Assembly (NCBI GenBank): GCA_019419455.1
Contig: DXZW01000042.1
Coordinates: 1 to 8,012 of the forward strand
Reading direction: 5' to 3'
Length of the DNA: 8,012 nt
Origin: Collinsella sp.
GTDB taxonomy: Bacteria; Actinomycetota; Coriobacteriia; Coriobacteriales; Coriobacteriaceae
Of the stretch, positions 1 through 5,592 are shown one piece after another. Both the position numbers and the translations under genes were made by a program. The notes beneath the pieces were generated by a model. That model did not search any database. It was not told the DNA's origin and worked only from the letters and a program-made list of their open reading frames with translations. Each line of letters opens with the position of its first letter. Position 1 is the stretch's first letter.

Positions 1-227
1 CCACTCCACCCACCATATATTGCAAAACACCCCCAATCATATGTTCGAAAACACAATATGTTGTGTTTACAGCAACGGCGGGATGCCACCTGTGGCACCC
101 CGCCTTTCAACCTCAACCTTCAAGTTGACCTTGAGGCGATTTTTGCGCCCCTTTACATGCCGTTCACATCGCCCCCAAACTCCCCCACCCAAGGCACATG
201 CGGCCCACCACCGCGACGACAAGTGGC
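1..227. other. Intergenic region left of xerD, no gene seen
   Basis: No convincing gene is seen here. The first ~70 bp are AT-richer than the rest. Two hairpins read best on the plus strand. At 77-104, GGCGGG pairs with CCCGCC and encloses TGCCAC/GTGGCA; it is followed only by TTT. At 111-136, CCTCAA pairs with TTGAGG and is followed by ATTTTT at 139-144. Either could end a plus-strand gene lying left of the window and converging on xerD, but neither is a strong terminator. The open frames here run into the xerD terminator and gene and have low-complexity, proline/arginine-rich translations, so I do not call them. Confidence 0.5.
49..68. repeat. 8-bp perfect inverted repeat AAACACAA-TATG-TTGTGTTT
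   Basis: The arms at 49-56 and 61-68 are perfectly complementary around a 4-bp spacer, in the AT-rich left part of the intergenic region. The shape fits a dimeric regulator's operator, perhaps for a minus-strand gene starting left of the window. No promoter with good -35 and -10 boxes could be fitted around it, so the function is unknown. Confidence 0.35.
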
Positions 228-298
228 AAAAAATGGGACGGGCCCCAGATTGCCCATGCGCGCGCAAAAGCACGCCGCGGCAATCTGGGGCCCGTCCC
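228..298 (-). terminator. Intrinsic terminator of the pyrG-xerD operon, 20-bp perfect stem
   Basis: The arms at 235-254 and 279-298 form a perfect 20-bp inverted repeat (arm GGGACGGGCCCCAGATTGCC). Read on the minus strand, the stem is followed by ATTTTTTG, with six T at 228-233. It starts about 34 nt past the xerD stop. The 24-nt interior (255-278) can form a further imperfect 6-bp stem, GCGCGC (260-265) with GCACGC (270-275), around an AAAA loop. The T-run is on the minus-strand side only, so it terminates xerD. The stem is unusually long for a simple terminator and could be a repeated palindromic element co-opted for that role. Confidence 0.88.
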
Positions 299-331
299 CA
301 AATACCTATAGATATGCAGGCCAGCGATGTG

Positions 332-1273
332 TTAACGATGTGCCAGCGGGTGCGCCGCCAGATAGACCTCGGTCAGTTGCGTACGATCGACATGCGTGTA
401 GACCTGCGTGGTCGATATATCGGCATGTCCCAAGATCTCCTGTAGCACACGGAGGTCTGCACCGCCCGCAAGCATATGGGTGGCAAAGGAGTGACGCAGC
501 GTATGGGGATGGAGTCCCACCAGCCCCACCTGGCGCCCGTAGCGCTCACAGATGGCATGGATGCCCTGGCGCGACAGACGGCGGCCGTTCTTATTTAAAA
601 AGACCGCCGAGGTCTCGGTTCCGTGGGCATGGGCCGCCAAGCGAGAACGCCCCTTAGTTATATAGCGCGTCAGAGCTCGCGCCGCGCTTCCCACCAACGG
701 GGACAGGCGTTCCTTTGAGCCCTTACCGCGAACGAGCACAAAGCCATCGTCGATATGGATATCGCCCACATCGAGCCCCACCAACTCGCTCACACGCAAG
801 CCGCATCCGTAGAGCACTTCCAAGATGGCATGGTCGCGCAAGCCCATCTCGCCCTCGGGGAAGTCTTGATCGAGCAGCGCCGAGACATCCTCCACCGATA
901 GATACTCCGGCAAACGCTCAGCCTTTTTAGGCAGGCGCAACGCCGCCGTTGGATTTTGGGCCACAATCCCATCGCGCACCAAAAAGGCATGCAGGCCCTT
1001 CACGGCCGCAAGCGCACGCTCCACCGAGGCATCGGAATAGCCCCCATCGCGACGGTCGGCGACAAAGCCCTCCACGACCTGACGAGTCACCTCATCAAAA
1101 GACATGATGCCCGCCCGCTCCAGATACGCGCAGTACGTCGTCAGGTCACGACGATAGGCCGCAATCGTGTTGCGCGCCAAACCCCGCTCGACCGCGAGGT
1201 AATCGAGATACTCCCCCGCCGCCACGGCGAGCGACGAGGGAGTAGCTTCGGTATGTTCTTTGTTCGCCGGCAC
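332..1273 (-). CDS. xerD: Tyrosine site-specific recombinase, XerD type
   Basis: Xer recombinase of 313 aa, in the usual ~300 aa range. It resolves chromosome dimers at a dif site, normally with a XerC partner and FtsK. Residues ~12-105 form the SAM-like core-binding domain and ~120-313 the catalytic domain. All six catalytic positions are visible: R160 (GCGLRVSEL), K184 (RGKGSKER), H257 and R260 (HPHTLRHSF), H283 (LGHADISTT) and nucleophile Y292 (VYTHVD). The R-to-Y spacing of 132 matches XerD of E. coli (131). I chose the GTG at 1273, 2 nt after the pyrG TAA. The open frame continues upstream to an ATG at 1426, but that adds 51 residues inside pyrG with no family resemblance. No clean Shine-Dalgarno precedes the GTG, so translational coupling to pyrG is likely. 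XerD versus XerC is called from the pyrG linkage and overall likeness and is less certain than the family. Confidence 0.92.
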   Translation of the reverse strand: MPANKEHTEATPSSLAVAAGEYLDYLAVERGLARNTIAAYRRDLTTYCAYLERAGIMSFDEVTRQVVEGFVADRRDGGYSDASVERALAAVKGLHAFLVRDGIVAQNPTAALRLPKKAERLPEYLSVEDVSALLDQDFPEGEMGLRDHAILEVLYGCGLRVSELVGLDVGDIHIDDGFVLVRGKGSKERLSPLVGSAARALTRYITKGRSRLAAHAHGTETSAVFLNKNGRRLSRQGIHAICERYGRQVGLVGLHPHTLRHSFATHMLAGGADLRVLQEILGHADISTTQVYTHVDRTQLTEVYLAAHPLAHR

Positions 1274-1275
1274 CC

Positions 1276-2937
1276 TTAGTCCGTAGCGAGGTTCATGGGC
1301 GTCACCTGCAGGCGATCGACACCCTCGTGCTGACCGATCGAGGCACGCACGAACTCTCGGAACAGCGGCTGCGGGTTGGTCGGACGGCTCTTGAACTCGG
1401 GGTGGGCCTGGGTTGCCACATACCAAGGATGCACGTCGCGCGGCAGCTCGACCATCTCGACCAGGCGCTCGTCGGGCGACAGACCCGAGATAACCAAACC
1501 GGCGTCCTCAAGCTGGTCGCGGAAGGCGTTGTTAAACTCAAAGCGGTGACGGTGACGCTCGTAGACGAGATCCTCGCCATATGCCTCGCGAGCGAGGGTA
1601 TCGGCGGCGAGCTTGCACGGATAGGCGCCCAGACGCATGGTGCCGCCCTTCTCGGTGACATCCTCCTGCGAGCTCATCAGATCGATGACGCTAAACGGAC
1701 CGTCCGGGTCGAACTCGGAGGAGCTGGCGCCGGCAAGGCCGACGACGTTGCGGGCGAACTCGCACACGGCCACCTGCATACCCAGGCAAATGCCCAGATA
1801 CGGAATCTTGTGCTCGCGGGCAAACTCGGCCGCGAGGATCTTGCCCTCCAGGGCGCGCTTGCCAAAGCCGCCGGGGACCAGGATGCCCGAGGCGTCGCCC
1901 AGAACTTCGGAGACATTCTGCTCGTCGAGGCTCTCGCCGTCGACCAGCTGGACGTCCACATGGCGATCGTAGAAGACGCCCGCATGGTGCAGGGCCTCGA
2001 TAACCGACAGGTACGCATCGGGCAGCTGCGTGTACTTGCCAACGACGGCGATCTTCACCTTGTCGGCGTGATGGTTGGCGTGATTCTGTTTGCGCAGGAA
2101 CTCGTTCCACTCGCTCATGTCGCGCTCACGCGGGTCCAGACCCAGACGCTCGCAAATGCGCAGGTCAAAGTCCTGCTCGGCAAGCAGCTGCGGAACATCG
2201 TAAATACTCGCGCAGTCCTCGTTGGTAAAGACGCAATCGGTGTCGACGTCGCAGAAGCTTGCGATCTTTCCGCGGATAGCGTCATCGATATGGTGGTCGG
2301 AGCGCAACACGATAATATCGGGCTGGATGCCAAAGCTGCGGAGCTCCTTGACGGAATGCTGCGTGGGCTTGGTCTTGACCTCGTGGGCGGCGGCGATATA
2401 GGGAACGAGCGACACGTGGATGTAGCAGACGTTCTCGGGGCCGGCCTCCTTGCGGTACTGACGAATGGCCTCGACAAACGGTTGGGACTCGATGTCGCCG
2501 ATCGTGCCGCCCAGCTCGGTGATGACTACATCGGAGCCGGTCTGCTCCTCGATGCGGCGGAACTTATCCTTAATGGCATTGGTGACGTGAGGAATCACCT
2601 GCACGGTACCGCCCAAAAAGTCGCCGCGACGCTCGCGGGCGATGAGGCTTTTGTAGATGGCACCGGTCGTAAAGTTGGAATCGCGGGTCAGGTTCTCATC
2701 AATAAAGCGCTCGTAATGACCCAGGTCCAGGTCGGACTCGTAACCATCCTCGGTTACAAAGACCTCACCATGCTGGAACGGGCTCATGGTACCGGGGTCG
2801 ACGTTCAGATACGGGTCGGCCTTCTGCATCGTTACTTTGTAGCCACGCGACTTGAGCAGACGGCCCAGCGAGGCCGCGGTGATACCCTTGCCCAGGGACG
2901 AAACCACGCCACCGGTTACGAACACATGCTTGGTCAT
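1276..2937 (-). CDS. pyrG: CTP synthase (glutamine hydrolysing)
   Basis: This 553-aa cytosolic enzyme converts UTP to CTP using ATP and ammonia from glutamine, the last step of pyrimidine nucleotide synthesis. Length and sequence match the family end to end. The N-terminal amidoligase domain (~1-270) opens with KHVFVTGGVVSSLGKG, including the P-loop (S13-G18), followed by D71 and E141 as the expected Mg-ATP ligands. A linker leads to the class I glutaminase domain (~295-540), with the oxyanion stretch GGFGKR, nucleophile C384 (GICLGMQ) and H512/E514 (AHPEF) completing the triad. The ATG at 2937 is preceded by a modest Shine-Dalgarno (AGG, 9 nt spacing). It is the first gene of an operon with xerD. 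Nothing suggests damage. A long frame on the opposite strand is only its shadow. Confidence 0.98.
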   Translation of the reverse strand: MTKHVFVTGGVVSSLGKGITAASLGRLLKSRGYKVTMQKADPYLNVDPGTMSPFQHGEVFVTEDGYESDLDLGHYERFIDENLTRDSNFTTGAIYKSLIARERRGDFLGGTVQVIPHVTNAIKDKFRRIEEQTGSDVVITELGGTIGDIESQPFVEAIRQYRKEAGPENVCYIHVSLVPYIAAAHEVKTKPTQHSVKELRSFGIQPDIIVLRSDHHIDDAIRGKIASFCDVDTDCVFTNEDCASIYDVPQLLAEQDFDLRICERLGLDPRERDMSEWNEFLRKQNHANHHADKVKIAVVGKYTQLPDAYLSVIEALHHAGVFYDRHVDVQLVDGESLDEQNVSEVLGDASGILVPGGFGKRALEGKILAAEFAREHKIPYLGICLGMQVAVCEFARNVVGLAGASSSEFDPDGPFSVIDLMSSQEDVTEKGGTMRLGAYPCKLAADTLAREAYGEDLVYERHRHRFEFNNAFRDQLEDAGLVISGLSPDERLVEMVELPRDVHPWYVATQAHPEFKSRPTNPQPLFREFVRASIGQHEGVDRLQVTPMNLATD

Positions 2938-2955
2938 ATTGAGTTACCTGCGCTT

Positions 2956-2987
2956 CCCGTAGAAGTTGTTTATCCACATCTTACGGG
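2956..2987 (-). promoter_or_regulatory. Inverted repeat in the pyrG leader around a DnaA box
   Basis: CCCGTA at 2956-2961 and TACGGG at 2982-2987 are perfectly complementary, 20 nt apart, in the predicted 5' untranslated region of pyrG. In the transcript this could form a 6-bp hairpin just upstream of the ribosome binding site, and in DNA it brackets the DnaA box at 2970-2978. No T-run follows, so it is not a terminator. Function is not known. Confidence 0.35.
2970..2978 (+). promoter_or_regulatory. Perfect DnaA box in the pyrG leader
   Basis: The plus strand reads TTATCCACA, an exact match to the bacterial DnaA box consensus. It lies between the predicted pyrG -10 box (2996-3001) and the start codon, at roughly +12 to +20, where bound DnaA could hinder or modulate transcription. 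It is a single box with no second good match nearby, so this is a regulatory candidate and not an origin. A 9-mer also occurs by chance, so position is the main argument. Confidence 0.5.
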
Positions 2988-2995
2988 TCTTCATT

Positions 2996-3024
2996 GTAAT
3001 ACTCGCGCCGCGGACCGTCCGCAA
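2996..3024 (-). promoter_or_regulatory. Predicted pyrG promoter
   Basis: On the minus strand a -35 like TTGCGG (3019-3024) and a -10 like TATTAC (2996-3001) are separated by exactly 17 bp, giving a leader of about 50 nt. An A/T-rich run lies just upstream of the -35. The preceding terminator at 3059-3091 means pyrG needs its own promoter here, which supports the call. Both boxes are imperfect matches to a housekeeping sigma consensus. Confidence 0.5.
3010..3022. promoter_or_regulatory. Palindrome GCGGAC-C-GTCCGC inside the pyrG promoter spacer
   Basis: A perfect 6-bp inverted repeat around one central base lies between the predicted -35 and -10 boxes, overlapping the -35 edge. A dimeric repressor bound here would block RNA polymerase. 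The regulator is unknown; the winged-helix protein encoded just upstream is one untested candidate. Confidence 0.4.
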
Positions 3025-3058
3025 TTTTTCTCGCGTGCGATTGCATTTCTCGATCTTG

Positions 3059-3091
3059 AAACAAAACGCCGCCCGGTTTCCCAGGCGGCGT
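3059..3091 (-). terminator. Intrinsic terminator after the winged-helix gene
   Basis: On the minus strand the arms at 3081-3091 and 3066-3076 pair over 11 bp (one G-U) around a GAAA tetraloop, followed by TTTTGTTT. It begins 25 nt after the stop of the gene at 3116-3454. It separates that gene from pyrG. The plus-strand side has no T-run. Confidence 0.9.
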
Positions 3092-3115
3092 CGCTATGGC
3101 AAGGGTTACATGCTG

Positions 3116-3454
3116 CTATCGATCAGCAACCTCGTCCTCAAGCATTTCTTGAACGAGCATGCCGGTACGGACGCCCTCAAGATACCACTCACCACGTTCG
3201 GTGAGGCAAATGCCATTTGCAAGCTGACCGCCGTCGTCGCTATAACGCGAGACGACATCAATCATACCTTCGGAATCCAAGCGATCGATTGCGGCGCGGG
3301 CACGATACGGCGAAACCCCCACGCGCTCGGCAAGCGTTTTGCGCGAGAAACCATACGGCCCGCCATTGTCTTCGGTTTGCTGGTCGATCTCCATCAACAC
3401 CAGCACCTCGACACGCTTCATATCGTTGACACTCGCACGACCCTTGCCCGCCAT
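3116..3454 (-). CDS. Small winged-helix DNA-binding protein, probable transcriptional regulator
   Basis: 112 aa, cytosolic. Residues ~13-26 form a first helix, ~36-64 (FSRKTLAERVGVSPYRARAA and on) read as a helix-turn-helix, and ~65-85 (SRYSDDGGQ to ICLTERG) as a beta wing, followed by a C-terminal helix that could dimerise. This is the plan of MarR-like and related single-domain regulators; I cannot name the family or the ligand. I chose the ATG at 3454 because GGAGG sits 6-7 nt upstream, a strong ribosome binding site. An ATG at 3508 would add 18 residues and has no such site. The gene is monocistronic between two terminators and divergent from nothing, so its targets cannot be read from context. 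Autoregulation or control of pyrG are only guesses. Confidence 0.75.
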   Translation of the reverse strand: MAGKGRASVNDMKRVEVLVLMEIDQQTEDNGGPYGFSRKTLAERVGVSPYRARAAIDRLDSEGMIDVVSRYSDDGGQLANGICLTERGEWYLEGVRTGMLVQEMLEDEVADR

Positions 3455-3556
3455 AGCAGCCTCCTCAAACCGAGCACGAGCATCTAACGCGCCGTGCGCG
3501 ACCGACACACCTCACGATGGCAGGTAATATCCATCATGCGGCATCCCGCTAAGGAT

Positions 3557-3595
3557 GAAACAGTTACGGTTATTGTATACCGCTCAAATTGTTTC
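3557..3595 (-). promoter_or_regulatory. Possible promoter and operator region of the winged-helix gene
   Basis: The minus strand carries TATACAAT (3572-3579), a good -10-like sequence, in an A/T-rich patch after the DUF1846 terminator. No convincing -35 lies 16-18 bp upstream. GAAACA (3557-3562) and TGTTTC (3590-3595) form a perfect inverted repeat centred on the -10, with CGGT/ACCG (3567-3570, 3579-3582) nested inside. Such symmetry would suit a repressor site. If used, the leader is about 110 nt long. Confidence 0.35.
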
Positions 3596-3643
3596 TAGGC
3601 AGGTAAACAGCTATTTTTCGCCGAAATAGACGCTTTATTGATC

Positions 3644-3676
3644 AAAAAGCCGTACCGGGCGCTAACCCGATACGGC
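3644..3676 (-). terminator. Intrinsic terminator of the DUF1846 gene
   Basis: On the minus strand, GCCGTATCGGG (3666-3676) pairs with CCCGGTACGGC (3649-3659) over 11 bp with one G-U, around a 6-nt loop, followed by TTTTTGAT. It begins about 35 nt past the stop codon of the DUF1846 gene. No T-run follows on the plus strand. Confidence 0.9.
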
Positions 3677-3710
3677 CAAAATGCAATGCAATTACCGCGG
3701 TGCTTCAAAC

Positions 3711-5192
3711 TTAGCGATGGAAGAAACCGCGGCGCTCAAACTTGGGCTCGCAGCACACGTTGATGCCCAACTTGCGCAGTACCGTCTCGTCCGTCGGCGA
3801 GATAATCACGCTAAAGAAGGCATCGCAACCGCGCAGCTGCTCCAGGCCCGAAAGGACACGAGCGGCCGTCTCGCTCGTAGCCGAGGTGATCGACAGCGCC
3901 ATAAGCGTCTCGTCGGTGTGGAGGCGCGGGTTTTTGCTGCCCAGGAAATGCGTCTTGAGCTTGCTGATGGGCTCGATCGCCTCGTCGCTGATGACCTCGA
4001 GCTCAAGGTCGACGCCCGAGACATGCTTGAGGGCGTTCATGATCAGCGAACTCGCAGCGCCCAAACGCGTTGAGGTTTTACCGGTCACAACGGAACCGTC
4101 CGGCATGACCATGGCGCCCACGGGACCGCCCGTCAGCTGCTCCCTAGTAAGGGCGGCCGAGCGTGCCGGCGAATAGTTCTTATCGATGCCGGCCTTCTTC
4201 ATAATAATCTTGAGACGATCGACTTGCTCATCGCCCACGCCGGTACGGCGCACATTTTCGACCGCGGTAAAGTAGCGGCGGACGATCTCCATCTTGGAAG
4301 CGTCGCGGCAGGCATCGTCATCGGTGATGGCAAAGCCGACCATATTGACGCCCATGTCCGTGGGGCTCTGGTAGGGGCTCTTGCCCAGGATCTTTTCCAT
4401 CAGGGCACGGACCACCGGGAAGGCCTCGACGTCGCGGTTGTAGTTGACCGTGGTCTTGTTGTAGGCCTCAAGGTGGAAGGAATCGATGATGTTGGCATCG
4501 TCGAGGTCCGCCGTGGCGGCCTCGTAGGCAATATTGACCGGATGCGTCAGAGGAAGATTCCAGACCGGGAAGGTCTCAAACTTGGCATAGCCGGCGGCAG
4601 TGCCGTGCTTATGCTCGTGATACAGCTGCGAGAGGCAAGTGGCGAGCTTGCCCGAGCCAGGGCCGGGCGCCGTCACGACAACGAGCGGACGCGTGGTCTC
4701 GACGAACTCGTTCTTGCCGTAGCCTTCGTCAGAAACGATCAGATCGACGTCGTGCGGATAGCCCTCAATGGGATAGTGCAGCTTGGCGGGAATGCCGAGT
4801 GCATTCAGACGATTGCGGAAGACGTCGGCAGCGGGCTGACCGGCATACTGCGTGATAACCACGGCCGCGACAGCAAAACCGTTGCCGCGGAACAGGTCGA
4901 CCAGGCGCAAGACGTCCTCGTCATAGGTAATGCCAAGGTCACCACGAGCCTTGTTTTTCTCGATGTGGTTCGCGTTGATCGCGATGATAACCTCGACATC
5001 GTCGGCGATGCTTTTGAGCATGCGGAACTTGCTGTCCGGCTCAAAACCCGGTAGCACGCGGCTGGCATGATAGTCATCGAACAGCTTGCCGCCAAACTCC
5101 AAATACAGCTTGCCGCCAAACTGCGAGATGCGCTCCTTAATGTGAGCAGCCTGCAGCTCGATATACTTCGCGTTGTCGAAACCCTGGCGCAT
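3711..5192 (-). CDS. DUF1846 domain-containing protein
   Basis: 493 aa, the family's usual length (about 495), and the sequence fits it from start (MRQGFDNAKYIELQ) to end. The biochemical role of DUF1846 proteins is not established, so none is assigned. Visible features: an N-terminal alpha/beta region with K/G-rich LYLEFGGKLFDDYHA (residues 29-43), a Walker A-like loop APGPGSGK (175-182) after a hydrophobic strand VVVT, suggesting nucleotide or phosphate binding, and a C-terminal half with a second alpha/beta unit. No signal peptide or membrane segment is seen, so it is probably cytosolic. The ATG at 5192 has GGGAG about 7 nt upstream. It is a single-gene unit with its own promoter and terminator. 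Its promoter now lies next to an IS110 remnant, but the gene itself is intact. Confidence 0.92.
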   Translation of the reverse strand: MRQGFDNAKYIELQAAHIKERISQFGGKLYLEFGGKLFDDYHASRVLPGFEPDSKFRMLKSIADDVEVIIAINANHIEKNKARGDLGITYDEDVLRLVDLFRGNGFAVAAVVITQYAGQPAADVFRNRLNALGIPAKLHYPIEGYPHDVDLIVSDEGYGKNEFVETTRPLVVVTAPGPGSGKLATCLSQLYHEHKHGTAAGYAKFETFPVWNLPLTHPVNIAYEAATADLDDANIIDSFHLEAYNKTTVNYNRDVEAFPVVRALMEKILGKSPYQSPTDMGVNMVGFAITDDDACRDASKMEIVRRYFTAVENVRRTGVGDEQVDRLKIIMKKAGIDKNYSPARSAALTREQLTGGPVGAMVMPDGSVVTGKTSTRLGAASSLIMNALKHVSGVDLELEVISDEAIEPISKLKTHFLGSKNPRLHTDETLMALSITSATSETAARVLSGLEQLRGCDAFFSVIISPTDETVLRKLGINVCCEPKFERRGFFHR

Positions 5193-5233
5193 GTATGGCT
5201 CCCGTCCCGTTTCGTAAATTAAGTTCCTACGCG

Positions 5234-5239
5234 ATTATA
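5234..5239 (-). promoter_or_regulatory. -10 box TATAAT upstream of the DUF1846 gene
   Basis: The minus strand has a perfect TATAAT 41 nt before the start codon, giving a leader of about 35 nt. No good -35 is found at 16-18 bp (nearest is CATCGG-like), so activity may depend on an activator or be weak. TTGATG lies upstream but about 35 bp away, too far to pair. Confidence 0.5.
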
Positions 5240-5277
5240 ACGGAGCCTGCCCTCCCCGATGCCCAGGCCATCAACAG

Positions 5278-5455
5278 GCACCAACCAAACACGCCCACCG
5301 CAACCGCCGGGGACCCGGGGTGGCTCATTTGGAACGGGAAACAAGGCACTCAGCACCAACGATGAAAACGTCGCAGGTTGAGCATAAGCCAGCGAAAGCC
5401 CGCCAGAGTAGGCAAAGCGCCCCTGCACCAACAATGGAAAGCGCCGCAGGCAGAG
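5278..5455. repeat. Degenerate direct repeats led by GCACCAAC, 72-75 bp apart
   Basis: GCACCAAC occurs at 5278-5285, 5353-5360 and 5425-5432. The second and third copies extend for about 30 bp with one gap and six mismatches (shared core ATG, AAA, CG.CGCAGG, GAG). The stretch has no convincing gene: the frames across it are short and have no recognisable domain. It may be a decayed tandem repeat that served as target for the IS110 element beside it, or part of that element's left end. Units are too few and too divergent for a CRISPR array. Confidence 0.45.
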
Positions 5456-5484
5456 GACGGACAGACACTATGACCCAATCCGAG

Positions 5485-5592
5485 GGCACTGAAAAGATAG
5501 GAGCCCCCGCTCGTGACCGCGGGTCGGGGCTGCGACAATGATGCTGAAGTGCCATAGGCGCAGCCGCGCCGCAACGAGGTTGGGAGGCTCCC
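5485..5592 (+). ncRNA. Candidate bridge RNA region in the IS110 left end
   Basis: Bridge RNAs of IS110 family elements are made from the non-coding end of the element, for the IS110 group upstream of the transposase, and fold into stem, internal guide loop and distal hairpin. Here GGCACT (5485-5490) pairs with AGTGCC (5548-5553). Between them lie an asymmetric internal loop (11 nt left, 16 nt right) and a distal hairpin in which AGCCCC (5502-5507) pairs with GGGGCT (5526-5531), stacked on GACC/GGTC (5515-5518, 5522-5525). A second hairpin, GGCGC-AGCC-GCGCC (5557-5570), follows. The shape matches, but the true ends, guide sequences and expression are not shown. The known IS621 bridge RNA is 177 nt, so the real RNA may start further left. 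Confidence 0.4.

Noticed and set aside
20..657. Two overlapping plus-strand frames at the left edge
   Set aside because: They run through the 20-bp terminator stem and into antisense xerD, with no family features.
1274..1426. Longer xerD start at the ATG at 1426
   Set aside because: It would place 51 residues inside the pyrG coding region with no likeness to Xer N-termini. The GTG at 1273 gives the normal length.
2956..2987. Replication origin suggested by the DnaA box
   Set aside because: There is a single box only, with no cluster, no AT-rich unwinding region and no dnaA/dnaN neighbours.
1327..3204. 625-codon open frame on the plus strand across pyrG
   Set aside because: It is antisense to a full-length, well-conserved CTP synthase. 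It arises from GC-rich codon bias and its translation has no recognisable domain. It also runs through the pyrG promoter and a terminator.
3455..3508. Longer winged-helix start at 3508
   Set aside because: The ATG at 3454 has a strong GGAGG at correct spacing, while the upstream ATG does not.
5219..5434. 71-aa minus-strand frame upstream of the DUF1846 gene
   Set aside because: It overlaps the DUF1846 promoter and the repeat tract, lacks a recognisable domain and has no clear ribosome binding site.
5278..5455. CRISPR array from repeats at 72-75 bp spacing
   Set aside because: There are only three copies of an 8-bp core, two extended copies are imperfect, spacing exceeds normal CRISPR units, and no cas gene is present.
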